Positions 1 through 6,840 of a DNA stretch of 8,419 bases are shown here, piece after piece; positions within the stretch are counted from its first letter, which is position 1, and each line of letters starts with the position of its first letter. The position numbers and the translations under genes are program-made. The DNA is from Methanospirillum sp. Its GTDB lineage: Archaea > Halobacteriota > Methanomicrobia > Methanomicrobiales > Methanospirillaceae. The notes beneath the pieces were generated by a model. It did not search any database. It saw nothing but the letters and a program-made list of their open reading frames with translations, and was not told where the DNA came from. The stretch spans positions 1 through 8,419 of the forward strand of contig JAJRBL010000313.1 of the NCBI GenBank assembly GCA_028679485.1. Reading direction: 5' to 3'.

Positions 1-238
1 CAAAGGAAGATGCAGAACCTGTGATATCAGGGATTTTTGCGGGGGAAGATGCCTGTACTCATCAATACTGGAACCCTGGCCAAAAGAGGGCGCAGATCTT
101 GTCTGTGAGACCGTCCGCGCCCTCAAGACAGCACTTGAGAATATCCTTCCGGATATACAGCACCTGGTAGAGAAGAAGATCATCACAACCAAACATTTTG
201 CCCATGAAAAGTTCAACGGATGTGAGATCATTCCCTAG
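1..238 (+). CDS. Radical SAM protein, C-terminal fragment (SPASM-like cysteine cluster), 5' end outside window
   Basis: An open frame enters from the left edge (first full codon at base 2) and runs 78 codons to a TAG at 236-238. No start codon is needed because the gene begins upstream of the window. Near the beginning of the fragment there is a cysteine cluster C-x2-C-x5-C-x3-C (CRTCDIRDFCGGRC, fragment residues 4-17) and a further Cys at residue 35 (LVCETV). This arrangement is typical of the C-terminal auxiliary iron-sulfur region (SPASM/twitch type) of radical SAM enzymes. From memory it resembles an archaeal family described as putative peptide-modifying radical SAM enzymes (TIGR04084-like). 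If so, it would use a radical SAM cluster to modify a peptide or protein. The N-terminal CxxxCxxC motif cannot be seen here, so the family call is moderate and the substrate unknown. It is followed after 60 bp by the MBL gene on the same strand. Confidence 0.68.
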   Translation, partial: KGRCRTCDIRDFCGGRCLYSSILEPWPKEGADLVCETVRALKTALENILPDIQHLVEKKIITTKHFAHEKFNGCEIIP

Positions 239-241
239 AGA

Positions 242-262
242 AGGCCTGGATTCATCAGGCCT
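242..262 (+). terminator. Inverted repeat just after the radical SAM gene (possible terminator or mRNA 3'-end hairpin)
   Basis: AGGCCTG (242-248) and CAGGCCT (256-262) form a perfect 7-bp stem with a 7-nt loop, beginning 4 bases after the TAG of the upstream gene. No T-rich tract follows, and archaeal termination normally relies on one. The hairpin may therefore act in mRNA stability or be incidental rather than being a true terminator. Its position between two same-strand genes is the only contextual support. Confidence 0.3.
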
Positions 263-298
263 GATCGTGCCTTAAGAAGGTGAAACACCAACCAGAAT

Positions 299-1159
299 AT
301 GATGAAAATATCGGTCCTTGCCAGTGGAAGCAAGGGTAACTGCGTATATATCGAAGGAAACTCGGGGGCATTGGTCATCGACGCAGGCAGGTCCGCACGG
401 GAGATCCTCGGGACGAAGGATCGCGATGGCCGTCTCGCTGAAGGAGGAGGGAACCGCGAGATGATAGAAGCGATTCTTGTCACCCATGAACATAGTGATC
501 ACGTAAAAGGACTGGCTCCCTTGGGCAATGCCCTGAAAGTCCCGGTATACGGAACCAGCGGCACCCTTGACGCTGCCATCAGATCGATCCATTCAAAGAT
601 CCGGTTCCCGGTTCACTCTGTTCTTTGCGGTGACAAAATAAGCATCGGTGACTTTACCGTTACCCCTTTCCCGGTCTCACACGATGCAACCGATCCTTGC
701 GGATACCTTATCGAGGAGGATTCTGTCAGGGTATGCTACTGTACAGATACCGGGATCGTCACGGAGAGTATGCGTGACCGGCTCAGGGAGGCTGACGGGG
801 TCATCCTGGAATCAAATCACTGCCCGAAGATGCTTCGTGATGGACCGTATCCTGAGTTTTTAAAACGGAGAATTGCCTCACCCCGGGGACATCTCTCAAA
901 TAAAGACACCGGAACGGTGCTGAAGGATCTTGCGGGATCCCTTCATTGCGCCGTACTGGCTCACCTATCCGAGGAGAACAACGAACCGGATCTGGCACTG
1001 AGGAATGCCCATGAAGCACTCGGGATCCATGCAGACGAGGTAGAGATCTTCGTGGCATCGTCGGTTGATCTGGTTAAAAAACCCCCCTGTAGAAAGGAGA
1101 GACAGAAATGCCGGGCGACCTGCCTGAACGAGTGCTGGAAGATCCCGATCTCGCTGTAG
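299..1159 (+). CDS. MBL-fold metallo-hydrolase, YycJ/PhnP-like (COG1235-type)
   Basis: A 286-codon gene for a soluble cytoplasmic metallo-beta-lactamase-fold hydrolase. The N-terminus has the family signature LASGSKGNC (residues 7-15), followed by IDAG (27-30). The metal-binding motif HEHSDH is at 63-68. Further likely metal ligands are H128 (PVSHDA), D150 (CTDTG) and H222 (AHLSEENNEP). RGHLS with H198 is a further conserved feature. These match the YycJ/WalJ/PhnP-like group of two-metal phosphoesterases or nucleases; the substrate cannot be read from sequence. The ATG at 299 (or the next ATG at 302) has AAGGTGA at 277-283 upstream, with rather long spacing of about 15 nt. The last 25 residues or so (after residue 261) look foreign to the family, being Cys- and Arg-rich. 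They begin exactly at a run of six A and six C (1076-1087). A one-base shift there would end the protein at a TAG (1090-1092), giving about 264 residues, so the true C-terminus is uncertain. Confidence 0.85.
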   Translation: MMKISVLASGSKGNCVYIEGNSGALVIDAGRSAREILGTKDRDGRLAEGGGNREMIEAILVTHEHSDHVKGLAPLGNALKVPVYGTSGTLDAAIRSIHSKIRFPVHSVLCGDKISIGDFTVTPFPVSHDATDPCGYLIEEDSVRVCYCTDTGIVTESMRDRLREADGVILESNHCPKMLRDGPYPEFLKRRIASPRGHLSNKDTGTVLKDLAGSLHCAVLAHLSEENNEPDLALRNAHEALGIHADEVEIFVASSVDLVKKPPCRKERQKCRATCLNECWKIPISL

Positions 1160-1170
1160 TCCCTGCCTGA
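1108..1170 (+). CDS. Possible 20-residue small ORF between the MBL gene and DNA ligase
   Basis: ATG at 1108 to TGA at 1168-1170 encodes MPGDLPERVLEDPDLAVVPA. It has a better ribosome binding site than the ligase downstream: AGGAGA at 1095-1100 lies 7 nt before its ATG. It is in the same frame as the ligase and its stop lies 9 nt before the ligase ATG. It overlaps the last 52 bases of the MBL gene in another frame. The peptide is acidic, Pro-rich, without a membrane segment, and not recognised. It could be a coupling or leader ORF that feeds ribosomes to the ligase start, or a chance ORF. A coding origin is not proven. Confidence 0.25.
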   Translation: MPGDLPERVLEDPDLAVVPA

Positions 1171-1179
1171 GAAAGAAAC

Positions 1180-2823
1180 ATGTTGTTCAAAGAATTCGCC
1201 GAACTCTGCAGCCGCCTGGAGAAGATATCAGGAAGGCTCGAGACCATCGATATCCTCGCCGAAGCAATTTCATCCCTTTCGGAGGATGATCTTCCGGTCT
1301 TCTGCCGCCTCATCCTGGGAAAGCCGTTCCCGGAATGGAGCCCGAAAAAGATCGGGACAGGGCCGAATCTTCTCTACGAGGCTGTTGCATTCGTGACCGG
1401 GAGAAAGAAGGAGGAGATACTGGACCGGCTGGGCAGGGTCGGGGATGCAGGGGCAGCAGTCGAGGAACTCCTCTCCCAAAAGTCGCAGACCGCATTTTTT
1501 ACCACCGATCTCATGCTCTCCGACCTCATGACAGCACTTGAAGAACTCGCATCGACGGGGGGAGGGAGATCCCAGAAAGAGAAGGCCAGGATAATCCAGC
1601 GGATCCTGTCTGATGCCTCACCCCTTGAGGGACATTACATCACTGCCATTCTTCTTGAGGATTTCCGGATCGGCGTCGGTGAAGGAAACCTCAGGGAAGC
1701 CATCGCACAGGCATTCTCCGTTGACCCTGCCCTCGTCGAGTATGCCGGCCAGGTGAGAAACGACATGGGAGAGGTGGCAACCCTGGCAAAACAGGGGGAT
1801 GATGTACTCCGTTCCGTCAGGCTCGTCCCGTTCCACCCGGTGCGGATGATGCTTGCCAGACAGGGAACGATATCCGCAGTCCTCGAGGGAGAAGAGCATA
1901 TTGTCGTTGAGTTCAAGTATGACGGGGCACGGTTCCAGTTCCACAAAGAGGGAACGGTCTGCCGGATGTATTCACGCAGGCTTGAAGAGGTGACCAAAGC
2001 CCTGCCTGACGTGGTTCATCTGCTTGACCAGGCAATAGCAGGCGATGTGATCGTGGACGGCGAAGTGATTGCCGTAAAAGACGGGCATCCTCTCCCGTTC
2101 CAGACCGTTCTCCGCCGGTTCAGAAGGAAACACGGGGTAACCAAGGCTGCCGAGTCGATCGAGATGGTCCCGAGGCTCTTCGATATCCTCTACTGCAACG
2201 GGGAGATGCTCATCGACACCCCGTTTCATAACCGGAGAGATATCCTCACCGGGGTTGCGAAAGAGTTCGTCACCGAACAACTGGTCTCCGGTGACGAGAC
2301 AGAGATTGAGAACTATTACCATGCTGCCCTTGATGCCGGGCACGAAGGGGTGATGCTCAAAAGGCGGGATTCGCGGTACACGCCCGGGGTCAGGGGGAAA
2401 GACTGGGTAAAGATCAAACCTGAGGCAGATACCCTGGACCTCGTGGTAGTCGGGGCAGAATGGGGAGAAGGCAAACGTGCACATGTATTTGGTTCATTCC
2501 TTCTTGCAGCACGGGACAATGATCGCCTGGTTCCCATAAGCAGGGTGGCAACCGGTTTTTCAGACGAACAACTGGGCTGGCTCCATTCAATATTGAAGGA
2601 TGATATCATCAGATCATCGGGAAAAATGGTCTGGTTCGAACCGAAGATCGTCTTCGAGGTGGGCTACTCCGAGATCCAGAAGAGCCCGAATTATGAAGGG
2701 GGGTATGCCCTCAGGTTCCCCCGGTTCATCGAAGTCAGGGAGGACAAGGATATCAGGGAAGGGAACACCGCCGAGGATGTGGGAGAACGATATACCCTTA
2801 CACACAGGCCTGTCCCGTCGTAA
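1180..2823 (+). CDS. lig: ATP-dependent DNA ligase
   Basis: A 547-residue protein, within the usual 550-600 range for archaeal replicative/repair DNA ligases. It seals nicks with ATP through a ligase-AMP intermediate. An N-terminal helical DNA-binding domain spans about residues 1-215 and includes the conserved LEGHYITAILLEDFRIGVGEG region (149-169). The nucleotidyltransferase motifs are complete. Motif I, EFKYDGAR (244-251), carries the adenylated lysine K246. Motif Ia is SRR (265-267), motif III VDGEVIA (292-298) and motif IIIa RLFDILY (332-338). Motif IV is EGVMLKR (389-395) and motif V DWVKIKPE (408-415). The OB-fold domain ends with motif VI at RFPRFIEVREDK (512-523). No truncation is seen. 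The ATG at 1180 has only a weak purine-rich stretch upstream (GAGAAAG), so translation may be coupled to upstream reading. It is probably co-transcribed with the MBL gene, and converges with gltX, 15 bp between the stop codons. Confidence 0.97.
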   Translation: MLFKEFAELCSRLEKISGRLETIDILAEAISSLSEDDLPVFCRLILGKPFPEWSPKKIGTGPNLLYEAVAFVTGRKKEEILDRLGRVGDAGAAVEELLSQKSQTAFFTTDLMLSDLMTALEELASTGGGRSQKEKARIIQRILSDASPLEGHYITAILLEDFRIGVGEGNLREAIAQAFSVDPALVEYAGQVRNDMGEVATLAKQGDDVLRSVRLVPFHPVRMMLARQGTISAVLEGEEHIVVEFKYDGARFQFHKEGTVCRMYSRRLEEVTKALPDVVHLLDQAIAGDVIVDGEVIAVKDGHPLPFQTVLRRFRRKHGVTKAAESIEMVPRLFDILYCNGEMLIDTPFHNRRDILTGVAKEFVTEQLVSGDETEIENYYHAALDAGHEGVMLKRRDSRYTPGVRGKDWVKIKPEADTLDLVVVGAEWGEGKRAHVFGSFLLAARDNDRLVPISRVATGFSDEQLGWLHSILKDDIIRSSGKMVWFEPKIVFEVGYSEIQKSPNYEGGYALRFPRFIEVREDKDIREGNTAEDVGERYTLTHRPVPS

Positions 2824-2825
2824 CC

Positions 2826-2841
2826 GTGAAAAAAGAGATTA
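2826..2841 (-). terminator. Poly-T transcript end after gltX operon
   Basis: Read on the minus strand, the gltX TAA (2841-2839) is followed at once by TCTCTTTTTTCACGG, with six consecutive T at 2834-2829. Oligo-T tracts at the 3' end of a gene are the standard intrinsic signal for archaeal RNA polymerase. The tract fills the 15-bp gap between the converging ligase and gltX genes. No supporting hairpin is obvious, and none is needed in archaea. No comparable T tract was found for the ligase transcript on the plus strand, so that transcript may run into gltX antisense. Confidence 0.5.
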
Positions 2842-4524
2842 CCGGTGGGTAAAGTATGCGACTGCCGTCTCACCGGTACCATCTATCCGGGCAAAACCTA
2901 CCCGCTCAAACTGGACGATCGTATCAGGGCTGGCAACAGCCTCCGGCTCGCAGACGCCTGATACATCACCCTCCGGACGTTTCAGGGTACAGGGATGTGA
3001 CCATCCTTCAGGAAGCCACTGGATGATCGGGGCTTTTCTGCTCCTTGCCTCCTGGAGATCGTCCCCTGCATACTCGCCGAGGAGGTTCCCATCCTCACGT
3101 ACTATCCTGATGTTAAAGAGATCTTTCAGCCTGAAGTAGTCTGCACCTGATGCAAGCTCGTCAGCCGGGAGAAGGACAGAACCGGTGAAGGGGATCTCAC
3201 GGTATCCTCTTGCCTCGTCGCCGGGATACCGCATGGCCTTCGCGGTAACCGGTCTGCATCCCTTTATGGTGACCGGAACCGGATCGGGGACGAAGAAGAA
3301 CCGGTCTGCATCCTTATCGATGATCTCCTTGTTCTTTGCAAACAGGTTCTCCCACGAGAACTGGATGTCTGTCTCCCCGGTGCCGATCTCGACAACGGCA
3401 TTTCTCACTGCTTCAGGTTGTATACCCCGGCGGGCCATTGCACGAAGCGTTCCGAGGCGGATATCATCCCAGCCTGAGTACTCGTTCGAGAGGATCCCCG
3501 CTCTCATCTGCGAAGTCGAGAGGACCACTCCTTCAATACCCATTCTCCCGTAATGGCGGTAAACCGGTATATCCCAGTCCATGTACCGGAATATAAACTC
3601 CTGCCTCCTGGTATTTGCGATATGGTCCTTGCCACGGATCACATGGGTCATCCCGAGCAGGTGATCATCAGCCGCAACAGAGAGGTTCATGAGCGGATAT
3701 ACCACTGCATCCACCCGCTCATGCGGGGTTGAGGTCAGTACCCTGAAGAGGGGGAAATCACGCATGGCTGGATCAGGATGGGTGAGATCGGTCTTAAGCC
3801 TGACACCTGCCTCTCCTTCGGCAAATGCACCCTCAAGCATCTGCTCAAAGAGATCCATCGCCTCTTCAGGAGACTGGCTCCGGCAGGGACACGCCGTCTT
3901 GTGCATCTTGAGATCCCTGAAGGCCTCGTTGTCGCATCTGCAGACGTACGCGCCACCCCTGCGGATAAGTTCCTTTCCAATATCATAATACAGGGAAAAC
4001 CGGTCCGACTGAAAGATCGTCTCTGATATAGAGAGGCCCATCCATGCAATATCCTCCCGTACCATGTCATAGGCCTCGGGATCGACCCGTTTCGGATCGG
4101 TATCCTCTATCCTGAGGATATACCTTCCCCCGTACCGCCGGATATATTCATCATTCAGGAACGCAGCCCGTGCATGGCCAAGATGGAGGGGACCAGACGG
4201 ATTCGGTGCAAAACGCATTACGACCCCGTCTTTGACCCCGGGAAGATCGGGAAGACCGGTCTTCTTCTTCTCCTTCTTCTCGAAGATACCGGCATACTGG
4301 TCCGGGGCAAGCTTCTGAAGCGTCTGTTCCCGGTCATCAGCAGACATGGAAGAGACTTCGTCGAGGACCGGACCGAGCAGTTCCTTGATATCACCAGCAC
4401 GTGTACGGAGGTCGGGATGTGAACCAAGAACTGCTCCCATCACCGCACCGGCAGCAGGGACGCTCTTGTGTTTTACCGCATTCGTCAGGGCAGCAACAAG
4501 TAATACCGATCTCAGATCAGACAT
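2839..4524 (-). CDS. gltX: Glutamyl-tRNA synthetase (archaeal type)
   Basis: A 561-residue class I aminoacyl-tRNA synthetase that charges tRNA with glutamate. In methanogens this family is usually non-discriminating and also makes Glu-tRNA(Gln) for amidation by GatDE. The start is ATG 4524-4522, which overlaps the idsA stop by one base (TGATG) and follows GAAGGGA on the minus strand. An upstream in-frame ATG at 4599 lies inside idsA and is unlikely. After an archaeal N-terminal helical region of about 100 residues, the Rossmann domain has RFAPNPSGPLHLGHARAA (104-121) with HIGH motif HLGH (114-117), then LRIEDTDPKR (137-146). A zinc-type cysteine set follows: CRC (195-197) and CPC (212-214). 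MTHVIRGKDHI (292-302) is conserved in the family. The KMSKS-like loop reads VLSTSQ (334-339), with Gln where Lys or Arg is expected. The C-terminal half (about 400-561) is the beta-barrel anticodon-binding region of GlnRS-like archaeal enzymes. It is the last gene of the isoprenoid operon. Confidence 0.96.
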   Translation of the reverse strand: MSDLRSVLLVAALTNAVKHKSVPAAGAVMGAVLGSHPDLRTRAGDIKELLGPVLDEVSSMSADDREQTLQKLAPDQYAGIFEKKEKKKTGLPDLPGVKDGVVMRFAPNPSGPLHLGHARAAFLNDEYIRRYGGRYILRIEDTDPKRVDPEAYDMVREDIAWMGLSISETIFQSDRFSLYYDIGKELIRRGGAYVCRCDNEAFRDLKMHKTACPCRSQSPEEAMDLFEQMLEGAFAEGEAGVRLKTDLTHPDPAMRDFPLFRVLTSTPHERVDAVVYPLMNLSVAADDHLLGMTHVIRGKDHIANTRRQEFIFRYMDWDIPVYRHYGRMGIEGVVLSTSQMRAGILSNEYSGWDDIRLGTLRAMARRGIQPEAVRNAVVEIGTGETDIQFSWENLFAKNKEIIDKDADRFFFVPDPVPVTIKGCRPVTAKAMRYPGDEARGYREIPFTGSVLLPADELASGADYFRLKDLFNIRIVREDGNLLGEYAGDDLQEARSRKAPIIQWLPEGWSHPCTLKRPEGDVSGVCEPEAVASPDTIVQFERVGFARIDGTGETAVAYFTHR

Positions 4525-5486
4525 CAGTATTCCCTTCTGACAAAGTACCAGGCAAGATCGGAGAGCATACGTTTTTCCTCTGATTCGGAGAGGATACAAA
4601 GGCCTTTTATCGCAGCATCTATCATATCATCAGCTTCTTTTTGCACGGCACCTATAACCCCTTTTGAAGTGAGGAGAGAGATAAGCCCGGCAATCTCATC
4701 AGAAGAGAGAGATCGGCGGTAGGGTTTCAGATCGATACCCTGGTTTCTCGCTTGGATAGCGATCAGGGTCTGTTTTCCTTCCCTGATATCTGAAGCCTGA
4801 TCCTTGCCGGACCGGGATGAAGGAGCAAGCAGATCGATGAGATCATCCTGGATCTGGAATGCAATCCCGATATTGCAGCCATACTGGTACAGGGCTTCAA
4901 TCTCTTTCTCCTCCCCTCCTGCAAGAAGTGCCCCGATAACCGCTGCTGCACCGTAGAGAATGCCGGTCTTCTTCTTCACCATCCCGAGGTACTCCTCCCT
5001 GGAGACATCCTCACGCTTCTCAAATGACATATCCTGTTGCTGCCCCTCGCAGATCTCCTCGCAGGTATGTGCCAGCATCGCAGTTGCTTTCACTTTCGGC
5101 GCATCAGGTGCATCTGCCTTGCATATTAGCGAGAAAGCCCTGGCATAGAGGACATCCCCTGCCAGTATTGCAGCAGGTTCACCCCAGATGGTGTGTACCG
5201 TCTTCTGACCGCGGCGATACTCATCCTTGTCCATGATATCATCATGAATAAGAGTAAAATTGTGGGTAACTTCCAGGGATAACCCTTCAGACATGAGCGT
5301 TGATGAACTCCCCGGACGGACGGAATCCGCAGCCAGTTTAAAAAGTGCCGGCCTGAGGCGTTTTCCTCCGGCAAACAGCAGGTGGTTTGCCGCTTTCGAT
5401 AACTCGGTAGCCGGATCTCCATACAGGTCACGTAGGAGGTCATTCACTTCTGCAGCCGTTTTTTTCAGGTATGTCTCCAGATCCAT
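4524..5486 (-). CDS. idsA: Short-chain polyprenyl diphosphate synthase (probable geranylgeranyl diphosphate synthase)
   Basis: A 320-residue trans-prenyltransferase that condenses IPP with DMAPP, GPP or FPP to make the C15/C20 chains of archaeal ether lipids. It has GGKRLRP (40-46), the first aspartate-rich motif DDIMD (82-86) and RRG (91-93). KKKTG is at 171-175 and the second aspartate-rich motif is QIQDDLIDL (211-219). All catalytic elements are present. The fifth residue before the first Asp-rich motif is Phe77 (HNFTLIHDDIMD). In archaeal GGPP synthases an aromatic residue at this place limits product length, so C20 is the likely main product; this is an inference. The ATG at 5486 lies 16 bp after the rnj stop with a modest GGGA site 5 nt upstream. 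The stop codon TGA shares one base with the gltX start. Product length (FPP, GGPP or both) cannot be settled by reading. Confidence 0.93.
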   Translation of the reverse strand: MDLETYLKKTAAEVNDLLRDLYGDPATELSKAANHLLFAGGKRLRPALFKLAADSVRPGSSSTLMSEGLSLEVTHNFTLIHDDIMDKDEYRRGQKTVHTIWGEPAAILAGDVLYARAFSLICKADAPDAPKVKATAMLAHTCEEICEGQQQDMSFEKREDVSREEYLGMVKKKTGILYGAAAVIGALLAGGEEKEIEALYQYGCNIGIAFQIQDDLIDLLAPSSRSGKDQASDIREGKQTLIAIQARNQGIDLKPYRRSLSSDEIAGLISLLTSKGVIGAVQKEADDMIDAAIKGLCILSESEEKRMLSDLAWYFVRREY

Positions 5487-5502
5487 ACTAATCCCGTTTC
5501 CG

Positions 5503-6840
5503 TTATGCCAGTCTCTGTCGTTGGCCGTTTGCCATGAGGAAGAAGTCTTTGTTCAGGGTATACCCCATCTCATTCGCCAGTCCGAGATACTCGGAAGTAA
5601 GGTCGATTCCTCCATGGGCAGATATGATATACTGCGGATTGAGCATATGGATCATTTCATAATGATCCTCGCAGTAGGCATGACCACTCACATGAAGTTC
5701 ATCGAATAATCGTGCACCCTGGTTTTTCAGGAGCGTAAACATCCTGTATCGCTGGGCACGATTCATGTCATTCGGAATAAGCTGGGCGCTGATCATCACC
5801 TTGTCGCCCCGTTCAATCTTGTAAGGGGTGTCATTCTGGGCAATCCGGGTAAGAATTGAACCGGGTTCACCCTGGTGACCGGTAACTATCGGCACGTACT
5901 GCTCTTTGCCGGTTTTTATTATCCGTCTCAGGGTTCGTTCGACGACACGGCGGTTTCCGAATACACTCGTGGTGTCCGGAAACCGGACCATCTTCATCTG
6001 CTCGGCAGTGGCACAGAACCGCTCCATGGAACGCCCGAGCAGGAGAGGCTTTCGTCCTATTTCGTGGGCACATTCTGCAATCGTCTTGACTCTCGCGATA
6101 TGCGACGCGAACGTACTCACGATAATGGCACTTTTGTCATCCTCGTAACTCGTGATCACATCACGAACCATGTTCTTTGCAATCTGTTCGCTCGGACACC
6201 GTCCCTTTTTATTCACGTTCGTGGACTCGGTGATGAGACAGAGTACCCCGTCTTTACCGAGCTTCCTCAGTTTGGCAAAGTCCGGCGGCTCGCCAAGCAC
6301 GGGATTCCGGTCCAGTTTGAAATCCAGTGCATAGATGATGACACCTTTCGGGGTATAGAGGGCCACCGTTGCCGTATCGATGATACTGTGCTGGGTCCTG
6401 ACAAACTCCATCGAAAGAGTGTTCGAGATGTTGTATCGCTGGCTGTATTTGAGAGCAATCAGTTTATTGCTGATTGCAAACTTTTTTTCGCTCTCGATCT
6501 GCTGTTTTACCAGTTCAATGGTATATGGTGTTCCGATGATCGGTGCGTTATACCGGTGTGCCAGTTTCGGTACTGCCCCGATATGATCGAGATGGCCGTG
6601 CGAAAGGATAACGGCCTTGACCGTCCCCTCCAGCTGGTTCATCGCAGTATCGTCGGGAATTACTCCCATCTCGATAAGATCGAGAGAATGAGTGTTCTCC
6701 ATCTCGATATCAGGGAACATCATCAGGGAATCAAGCCTGATTCCCATATCAAATATTATTATCTCTTTACCACAGCGGACGGCGGTCATATTCCGACCGA
6801 ATTCATTATATCCGCCCACTGCAAGAACTTCAATCTCCAA
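5503..6840 (-). CDS. rnj: Archaeal ribonuclease J (MBL / beta-CASP nuclease)
   Basis: A 445-residue beta-CASP metallo-beta-lactamase ribonuclease. Euryarchaeal RNase J enzymes are mainly 5'-to-3' exoribonucleases in RNA decay. The start is TTG (6840-6838), placed by AAGGAGGAA on the minus strand with 8 nt spacing from GGAGG. The protein begins MEIEVLAVGGYNEFGRN. The metal motif SHGHLDHIGA is at 80-89 (H81, H83, D85, H86), with further likely ligands H151 and D173 (ALDFKLD). The beta-CASP insert covers roughly residues 200-370, with ITESTN (203-208) and TGHQGEPGS (320-328). Motif C is VSGHA (384-388, H387) and the final metal histidine is in SAHGG (H409). The C-terminal extra domain of many bacterial RNase J proteins is absent, as expected for archaea. 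The gene overlaps fni by 11 bp and precedes idsA by 16 bp. Its location in an isoprenoid operon has no obvious biochemical explanation. Confidence 0.94.
   Translation of the reverse strand: MEIEVLAVGGYNEFGRNMTAVRCGKEIIIFDMGIRLDSLMMFPDIEMENTHSLDLIEMGVIPDDTAMNQLEGTVKAVILSHGHLDHIGAVPKLAHRYNAPIIGTPYTIELVKQQIESEKKFAISNKLIALKYSQRYNISNTLSMEFVRTQHSIIDTATVALYTPKGVIIYALDFKLDRNPVLGEPPDFAKLRKLGKDGVLCLITESTNVNKKGRCPSEQIAKNMVRDVITSYEDDKSAIIVSTFASHIARVKTIAECAHEIGRKPLLLGRSMERFCATAEQMKMVRFPDTTSVFGNRRVVERTLRRIIKTGKEQYVPIVTGHQGEPGSILTRIAQNDTPYKIERGDKVMISAQLIPNDMNRAQRYRMFTLLKNQGARLFDELHVSGHAYCEDHYEMIHMLNPQYIISAHGGIDLTSEYLGLANEMGYTLNKDFFLMANGQRQRLA
5649..5668 (-). other. Perfect 8-bp hairpin within rnj
   Basis: GGATCATT (5649-5656) and AATGATCC (5661-5668) are perfect inverted repeats around a 4-base loop. 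In the mRNA (minus strand) this forms a compact stem within the codons for EDHYEMI, just after motif C of RNase J. Nearby conserved protein sequence may account for it. A regulatory role is only a possibility. Confidence 0.3.

Noticed and set aside
1168..1170. TGA between the small ORF and the ligase read as selenocysteine, giving an extended ligase
   Set aside because: The ligase starting at 1180 already has the normal length and N-terminus. No SECIS-like structure was seen, and archaeal selenocysteine use is limited to few lineages.
2600..3139. 179-codon plus-strand frame across the ligase end and gltX
   Set aside because: It overlaps two well-supported genes on opposite strands and its product is Ser/Arg-rich low-complexity sequence typical of an off-frame translation.
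4258..4285. CTT/CTC-rich low-complexity tract as a possible microsatellite
   Set aside because: It encodes the Lys/Glu-rich linker of GluRS (FEKKEKKKTG) just before the catalytic domain, so ordinary coding explains it.
4525..4599. N-terminal extension of GluRS from the upstream ATG at 4599
   Set aside because: The 25 extra residues lie inside idsA and look off-frame. The ATG at 4524 with the TGATG overlap and an upstream GAAGGGA is the better start.
6151..6165. CGTGAT-CAC-ATCACG inverted repeat in rnj
   Set aside because: Short 6-bp arms inside the codons for RDVIT of RNase J, with no contextual support as an operator.
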